This document shows, in pieces, positions 57,571-64,000 of a stretch of DNA of 64,000 nucleotides (its first letter is position 1; the number at the start of each line of letters is the position of its first letter). A program made the position numbers and the translations under genes. The notes under the pieces are model-generated. The model was not told the origin of the DNA and searched no databases. It was given only the letters and a program-made list of their open reading frames with translations. Source of the DNA: Hexactinellida sp. DTS-2022 (taxonomy: Eukaryota > Porifera > Hexactinellida); assembly GCA_028753945.1 (NCBI GenBank), contig JAPNXP010000011.1, forward strand, positions 2,914,001 to 2,978,000. Reading direction: 5' to 3'.

Positions 57571-59094
57571 ATGGAGAATAGCAATGTTCACAATCTACCA
57601 CAACCTATTGCTGAAAGCACCCGTTTGTCAACCGAGTGGATACACGAGAGCAATGCAAGCGAGGAGTTAACACATACTGCCCTACCTTCGTTCAACATAT
57701 CCGAATCTTTTCAAGATACTTTATCAGACCCTGAGCCAGAACATCCTCAGTTGGTTCCCGAATAAACAGATCAGCCTCTTATTCATTCTCAAGACAAACT
57801 TTCGTTCGAAATTATTGAAAACGGTACACAAAGGTCCAATAAGATTTTAGTTGATAGTAATGGTTATTCATATACCATGAAATCACACAAACACAGTAGA
57901 TCTGGTCGTGTTGTGTGGCGTTGCACTCTCCGAAGGACAACGATAACATGTTCTGCCACCGTTATTCAGATTGGTGAAGTCTTTACTCCCGGTCCTAATT
58001 ATCATATTTACCCTGCTCAACCTGGATTAGATATTAAAGTGAAAATTACAATGAAAGTGCGCCAAATTGCCAAGGTAAACGTTTTTCGTTCTGCTTCTGC
58101 AATTGTGGAAGATGTGATGTCTACTGATTTTCAACTGGAAAGCCATCAATTAGTCGCCCCAAACCTTCAAATCTCATCCGCAGTAGCAATTACCAACGTC
58201 ACAAGAATCGAGCTACTGAATCCAGGACATATTATTTCACTTAGATTTGAATTGGATTCCTCAAGATTTTTTTCAGGGAAACATCAAAGTTCATGGAGCC
58301 CGACATATTTTTTGCATCTTTACCACAACTCAATCTTTTAAATTTTGCGAGACAAAATGGTTGTCGAGCAACTTTGAAAGCAGCATCGCAATAGCGATGC
58401 TGCTTTCAAAGTTGCTCGACAACCATTTTGTCAACTGTTCAGTTTACATTCTTTTCTAGCTGATGATAATGGTTACAAAGTCAAGCAGGTTCCTCTTGCC
58501 TTTGTCATGATGTCACGTCGCCGCAAACGAGACTATAAGGCCATCTTCCAGCATATTAAGGAAATAATGCCAAGCATAATCCCATTCAGGCTGCTAACTG
58601 ATTTTGAAGCAGCCATCTGGAACGGAGCAAGAGAAGCTTTCCCAAACATGATCATTAGTGGGTGTAATTTCCATTGGGGACAAGCTCTATGGAGAAAAGT
58701 TCTGGAACTGGGACTTGCAGTTTCGTATGGTACAGTAGGATCCATTAATGAATATATTAAATTACTATTTGCCTACCTTTATTCCTGAAGAACATATTCT
58801 ACCTTCCTTCATTGAAATCGCAGCATGTGCAACGCCTGACATTCAACCTCTGATTGAATACATGGATCGTACATGGATGACTGGTGCAATGTGGTCTCCT
58901 GCGGATTGGTGCGTTTTCAAAAGAGCTATCCGAACTATTAACGACGTTGAGGGAAGGCACAATCGAATAAATACAAGTGCCCAGCACAGCAATATTTCTT
59001 TTTATATACTTATATCTTTGCTTCATTCAGAAGCTGTTTTCATTCCTATCCAGCAAATACTGGTCCATAAAGACAAACTCAGAAAATATCAGTA
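57571..59094 (+). pseudogene. FLYWCH/MULE transposase, broken
   Basis: Starts MENSNVHNLPQPIAEST. A TAA at 57763 breaks an otherwise continuous first frame to 58341, which holds a FLYWCH-type zinc finger (GYSYTMKSHKHSRSGRVVWR, then CTLRRTTITCSATV and the H in NYHIYP; about 57860-58010). The 39-bp inverted duplication at 58351-58432 disrupts the next part. The DDE core resumes with PLAFVMMSRRRKRDYKAIFQ (58494-58550), RLLTDFEAAIWNGAREAF with a catalytic D, and SGCNFHWGQALWRKVLELGL (58650-58710). After one frameshift near 58760 comes TFIPEEHILPSFIEIA and RTINDVEGRHNRINTSA, where the catalytic E (DVEGRH) lies, ending at 59094. Domain order and length fit animal MULEs. Confidence 0.85.
58351..58432. 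repeat. Perfect 39-bp hairpin inside the MULE gene
   Basis: Arms 58351-58389 and 58394-58432 are exact reverse complements with loop aata. The left arm reads in frame with the preceding coding sequence (RQNGCRATLKAAS), so the right arm appears to be an inverted copy of coding sequence. Confidence 0.92.
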
Positions 59095-59492
59095 AAAGGA
59101 AACACTAACATTCCAAGGGAAGTTATTTTAACTGTGGCGCGATTATAGGAAAGTTAACATAACTACAAGTCAGCTATTGAAAAGCGTATCGCAAATAACA
59201 GCCCCGCAATAAGTTAATTTATTTCAGATAACAGTCCCAGAAAAACTTAATTATTTTCTAATCTTACTATTAAATATAGTTTTACTTAACCAATAAATTA
59301 AGGAATAAATATTTGTTTGAACTGAATTAATTAGCTCTAAACAGCAGTTTTGGGCCGAGTGCTCCCAGGCCGAGTTTTCCTAAATGCCGAGTACTCCTGG
59401 GCCGGGTTTTCCTATAAGCCGAGTTCTCCTGGGCCGAGGGCCCCGGAGCCGAGTGCTACTTGGCCGAATTCTCCTCTCGCCCGAGTTCTCCA

Positions 59493-59764
59493 GGTACCGT
59501 TATTATAGATAGGTCGTTCTGCGCACCGTTTATGACTTATGTATTTTCTTAGTCGGGGAGCTTAATAAGCTCAATTGTTATTTTAGAGACGTTCTTTCTG
59601 CGCACCGTTTATGTGTAAATATATTACTTAGTTGGAAACATAATCTGCACATTTTTTATTACTGAGAGGTTACTTTTGCGCACCATTTTTGACAAATGTA
59701 TATATTCTTAGTAGGAACGTAATATAGACTGTTGTGATTATAAAGAGAAACCTTTGTGCACCGC
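59493..59764 (+). repeat. Satellite between MULE and hAT
   Basis: About 3.4 forward monomers, ending tgcaccgc at the hAT target duplication. Confidence 0.88.
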
Positions 59765-62520
59765 CAGGGAACGACCGGGATCCCGGTTTGAGTCCCGGTC
59801 CCGGTCAATCCCGGCAATTTTTCGAGTCCCGGTCCCGGTCCCGGTCCTGGTAATATTCGTCTTTTCACCGGGAATCCTAACCGGGAATAGGCTATTCAAA
59901 TTTATTAATTGAATGAATGAACCGCGTTATCCTGGACTACTAAAGTATTTATGAAATGGAAGATTATATATATTTTACATTTTTGATAACTATTATGATT
60001 CCTACATAATCAACTAAACATAAACCATGGTGTTTATTCATTTTCATTACTTTCTTCACCGTCACTGGAATCACTATATTCACTATCGATCTGGTTTATG
60101 TTACTTTCCTGGTACATATTTTCCTCTAACATTTCGAGAGTTAAATCATTTGGTTGAATGAATGATTCTGGTGGTTGAGGAATCTGAGTGTCCCATCCAA
60201 TTGCTCGAAGATTGTATTTTAGGAATAGTAATCTTTCTGTGTTTGTAGGGAGCAGCCTGATTTGTCGATTGTTTGTGATTATTCCAGCTATGCTAAATTC
60301 TCTTTCTGAAGTCGACGAGCTTGCTGGTGGACAAAGATATGTTCTCGCTAATAGACTTAATATAGGAAACTGTTTTTCGCTTAACTTCCAAAACATTAGA
60401 GAGTCTCCATCCATAGGTATTCTTTTACATTTGGAGAAATAGTCAGTAAGTTCTTTCTCAGTATCACTTACTCCTGTCTCAAGTACACTTTCTTCATCCT
60501 CACTAAGAACACAGTCTTCCCATGATAATGGTCTAGACTCATTGTCTCTCTCTTGAACTTGATCAACAGTGTTCGAAATAGTAACAGTGGTTTCTATTAT
60601 ATTTCTTGAGTTTAGAACATCATTAGCTACACATTTTAGCCTTCGCTTAGCTCTTTCAGCATTTGCTTTACTTTGGAAGAACAAACCTTTATATCTTGGA
60701 TCTAGTAAGGTTGCAAATGCATGAACATCACTTTTTTCAACATTGACGAAATGTGTTCTAGTATCGCCACCCTCTAAATATTTGTGGATATTTTCTAATA
60801 ATTTAATCTTCAACGTTCCTATCCCAAATTCTTGTACTTGTTCAAGCTCCATTTTCATTCTTTTTGTGATGGGAATGATATCTGAAATTGAAGCTAGGTC
60901 ACCTTCAACTGAGAGAGTAGCTGTAAAAATAGGTTTTAGGAGTTGTATTACTTTCGACATAATATCCCAATCAGTTGGGGTCAGTTTACAATCTGTGGTG
61001 ATTTTAAGTTGAGCATCATCTTCAACAGCTCTAATGACGCGTTTTAGTTCTATAGCCCTTTCAAACATCAAGTAGTCACTATTCCATCTGGTCTCCACAC
61101 AAAGAATCAAACATTTTTAGGAATTCCAAATTCCTGCTGAAACTTTCTTACAATAGCACTTGCTTTTGGTCTGCGGAGTTTTTTTATTAGTTTTTGGAGG
61201 CGTTGTCTCATCAGTTTCACACCACTTTGTTCTAATACCGCATGTTTCACAATAAGATGGAGAATGTGGCACATGCAACCAACTGACTGTTGATTTGCAA
61301 TTTCAGAACCTTTTACCAAATTAGCTGCATTATCTCTAACAAGGCAATGAACATTCTGCAAACACCAGCTTTTTCTGATTCCTGACAAAACCATAGCGAT
61401 ACTTTCTCCGGTATGTGCACTGTCGTAAGGCATACATCGTAGGATTCCTATCTTTCTCTGCCAATCATCATTTATGTAATGTACGGTATAGCTAATAAAT
61501 GATCGCTGACCTTTGTTAGACCAGATGTCTGTTGTTATCGAGTATACTCCGACATCATTTTCGTCGAGAGACTGTTTTATCTTGTATTGCACTTTTCTAT
61601 CCAAGTTGGGAATCAGTTTTTGTCTAATAGTTTTTTCTGATGGAACGGTAAACCTATTATTTAAATGAGAAATTATTTTATGGAACTGAGCATTGTTAAC
61701 TGTTGAATATGGTAATAAACCGTCACACAGCCACTGTACCAATAGCTTTTCACCCAAAAGCTGTTAGGTTTATCTGGATTCCATTTAATGGAGCGCTCAT
61801 TAGTTTCTGATAACGTCAATTGCACTGTAGAGAGTGAGTACACTTCTCTTTTCTTCTCTCTTTCATCTACCTTTGCTAGTTTTGCTGCTTCAGTTACACT
61901 TCGTTCATCTCTGGCACTATCATAGTCTCTTTCGTGGTAATTTTGTAGATGCAGCCAAAGAGCTTTAGTTGAGAAGTCATTTTTCTCAGCTCCATCCTTT
62001 CCTCTACGGACTTTAGTATTTTTGCAGTTGTCAGCCTTACAAATAGCTATAGCTTGATTATTGGTATCCACAGTGAAATATGACCATACACTCGATCTGG
62101 GACGTGGACGTTTACTCATGATAGATAGTTAACAGATGTTTTAGAAAGAGAATCAAGAAGCAAAGCTAACTTACTCTAAGATATAACAGATGTAAATGTG
62201 ATTAATGGAATTCAATACAAATTACACCATAAGATCCACTTATAAATTCATATTAGTATATACCTATTATTAAGAAGCCAACTGCAGATAAAGTGAGGAA
62301 ATATAATAAGATTGGTAGAATCTAATTGAAAAACAAGAAGCTTTTGATTTGGTAGTGATCTTTCAACACTACAATTAGGATGAAATTCTACAATGTGTAT
62401 TGTAACTAGAACTCCATTCATCGCCTCCTAAAAGCAATCCCGGTCCCGGTCCCGGTGAAAAATTATATTCCCGGTCACGGTCCTGGTCCCGGTCAAAATT
62501 TTAGTCCCGGTCGTTCACTG
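59765..62520 (-). mobile_element. Complete hAT element in the satellite
   Basis: 2756 bp. Left end CAGGGAACGACCGGGATCCC, right end tcccggtcgttcactg. Flanks tgcaccgc (59757-59764 and 62521-62528) are an exact 8-bp duplication within satellite. Subterminal arrays of cccggtcccggtc face each other at both ends (59780-59850 and 62437-62512), likely transposase-binding sites. Confidence 0.94.
60034..62119 (-). pseudogene. BED-finger hAT transposase with two frameshifts
   Basis: Three overlapping minus-strand frames together cover a full transposase. Part 1 (62119-61673) has a BED-type finger: SSVWSYFTV, two Cys in CKADNCK, LWLHLQNYH. Part 2 (to 61107) has the RNase H-like start with YSITTDIWSNKGQRSFISYT (first D) and CLVRDNAANLVKGSEIA (second D). 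Part 3 (to 60034) has the end of the core and the dimerisation domain FPILSLLARTYLCPPASSST with SEREFSIAGIITNNRQIRLL, including the catalytic E, then an acidic tail. Frames change in the overlaps 61673-61757 and about 61107-61110, each explained by a small indel. Only those two breaks are seen, so decay is recent. It could also be a ZBED-like domesticated gene, but intact termini and target duplication argue for a transposon. Confidence 0.92.
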
Positions 62521-64000
62521 TGCACCGCTTATGACCAATGTATATTTCTTAGTCGCGGAGCATAATATGGACAGTAGATATTATAGAGAGGTAATTTTGC
62601 GTACCATTTTTGACAAATGAATATTCCTCAGTCGGGGACCATAATAAGCACAGTTGTTATTATAGAGAGGTCATTTTGAGAACCGTCAAAGACAAATGTA
62701 TATTTCTAAGTAGGGGAGCATAATAAGCACAGTTCTTATTACAGTGAAGTTCTTTTGCGCACCGTTTATGAGTCAAATATTTCCTAGTTGGGAACATAAT
62801 ATGGACTGTTGTTATTATAGAGAGGTCGTTCTGCGCACCGTTTATGACTAATGGATATTTCTCAGCGGGGGAGCAAAATAGGCACAATTGTTATTTTAGA
62901 GAGATTCTTTTCCGCACCGTTTATAAGTAAATATTACTTAGTTGGGAACATAATATGGACAGTTGTTACTATAGAGAACTAATTTTGCGTACCATTTATG
63001 ACAAATGTATATTCCTTATTCGGAAGCATAATAAGCAAGGTTCTTATTATAGATAGTTTCATTTGCACACCGTTTATGACCAATGTATATTTCTTTGTCG
63101 CGGAGCATAATATTGACAGTTGATATTATAGAGAGGTCATTTTGGGAACCGTCTTTGACAAATGCATATTTCTTAGTTGGGAGCACAATAAGAACAGTTG
63201 TGATTATAGAGAGTTAATTTTGCGCACTGTTTATGAGTCAAAATATTTCTTTGTTGGGAATATAATAAGCTCAGTTGAAATTATAGAGAGGTTCGCTTGC
63301 TCACAGTTTCTGATTAGTTTCTATTTCTTAGTCGCGGGGCATTTTATGCGAAGTTGATATTATAGAGAGTTTACTTTGCTTATCGATATTGACAATGTAT
63401 ATTTCTTATTTGGGGAGTATAATAAACACATTTGTTATTATAGAGAGTTTACTTTGCTCATCGTTATTGACAAAAGTATATTTTTTAGTCGGGGAGCATA
63501 ATATACGCAGTTGTAATTATGGACAGCCAATTTTGCGTACTGTTTATGACTAATTATATTTCATAGTCGGTAGCATAATAAGCATAGTTGTTATAATGGA
63601 GGATGCTTTTAATCATCGTTTATGAATATTGTATATTTCTTCGTCGGTAGCATAATAAGTATAGTTGGTATTATAGAGAGGGTATTTTGAGCACCGCATA
63701 TGACCAATGTATTTTTGTTAGTCGCGGATGATAATAATCACTGTTGATATTATAGAGATGTCCTTTTGCTCACAGTTTCTGATTAATGTGTATTTCTAAG
63801 TAGGGTAGCATAATAAACACAGTTGTTATTATAGAGAGATGCTTTTGATCACCTTTTTTTAATATTGTATATTTCTTAGTCGCGGAGCATATTAAGCACA
63901 GTTGTTATTATAGAGTTGTTCACTTGCTCACAGAATGTGATTAATGTATATTTCTTAGTCGGGTAGGCTAATATGCGCAGTTCTTATTATTGAGTGTAAG
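62521..64000 (+). repeat. Satellite array, forward block 3, runs off the window
   Basis: About 18-19 forward monomers, mainly type A variants with some B. The array continues beyond the window edge. Confidence 0.9.

Larger units (their letters stand above)
57270..59492 (+). mobile_element. MULE (Mutator-like) element with tandem-repeat ends
   Basis: Both ends are short tandem arrays of a unit close to GAACTCGGCCCATAAGA: direct at 57273-57400 and inverted at 59351-59492. Between them lies a FLYWCH/MULE-type transposase. Satellite borders both sides. A target duplication of 8-10 bp could not be fixed because the flanking satellite is itself repetitive. Confidence 0.8.

Noticed and set aside
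60034-62119. Domesticated ZBED-like host gene
   Set aside because: Intact terminal repeats, an exact 8-bp duplication in satellite and two frameshifts point to a transposon copy.
42837-64000. CRISPR array
   Set aside because: Monomers are contiguous 77-79-bp tandem units without unique spacers, in animal DNA.

Overview
The window is a stretch of AT-rich animal nuclear DNA dominated by transposable elements and one large satellite array. A metazoan source is indicated by a C-terminal exon of the clathrin-adaptor subunit AP-2 mu, by THAP-type P-element-like transposases, by a Tigger (pogo) element, a FLYWCH/MULE element, a BED/hAT element and a CR1-like LINE, and by short GT-AG introns. The species cannot be named from the sequence; an invertebrate is my inference. 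No operons, CRISPR arrays or convincing tRNA/rRNA genes were seen.

Layout. 1-5 kb: small palindromes and a decayed THAP/P-like transposase (1750-4603). 5-17 kb: non-coding repeats, including short Helitrons (5.35-5.94, 16.50-16.87), hAT MITEs with 8-bp target duplications (6572, 7072, 10927, 12588, 12748, 13169), a P-type MITE (11447) and a 1.06-kb foldback (14336-15396). 17.5-19.8 kb: a complete Tigger element with an open 522-540-codon transposase. 20.5-21.1 kb: the AP-2 mu exon, the only likely host gene. 21.4-35.1 kb: hAT, pogo-type, mariner-type, Helitron and P-like remnants, a CR1-like LINE 3' end (28.47-29.5), a broken gene of a repetitive family I cannot name (30.28-31.36), and an integrase gene with at least one intron (32.7-34.3). 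35.3-42.8 kb: an autonomous-type Helitron (Rep plus PIF1-like helicase, minus strand) split by a 2615-bp P-like element with 31-bp terminal inverted repeats and a 7-bp target duplication. 42.8-64 kb: a satellite array of two alternating monomers (about 79 and 77 bp), its central part inverted, interrupted by a Helitron with a TTAA MITE inside it, two P-like elements, a 1.08-kb foldback, a hAT MITE, a MULE and a complete hAT element.

How the parts relate. Insertion order can be read from nesting: the P-like element is younger than the Helitron it splits; the hAT at 51003-52188 is younger than the P-like element at 48974-53712 and is itself invaded by a TA-flanked element; the insertions in the array are younger than the array segments they interrupt. 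Four independent P-like or foldback insertions share a 7-bp target duplication and two kinds of termini (CATRGCYTACT and CGTGACCTACG). This is the most coherent unusual signal in the window. All assignments are by eye from translated motifs and terminal repeats; no database search was run.
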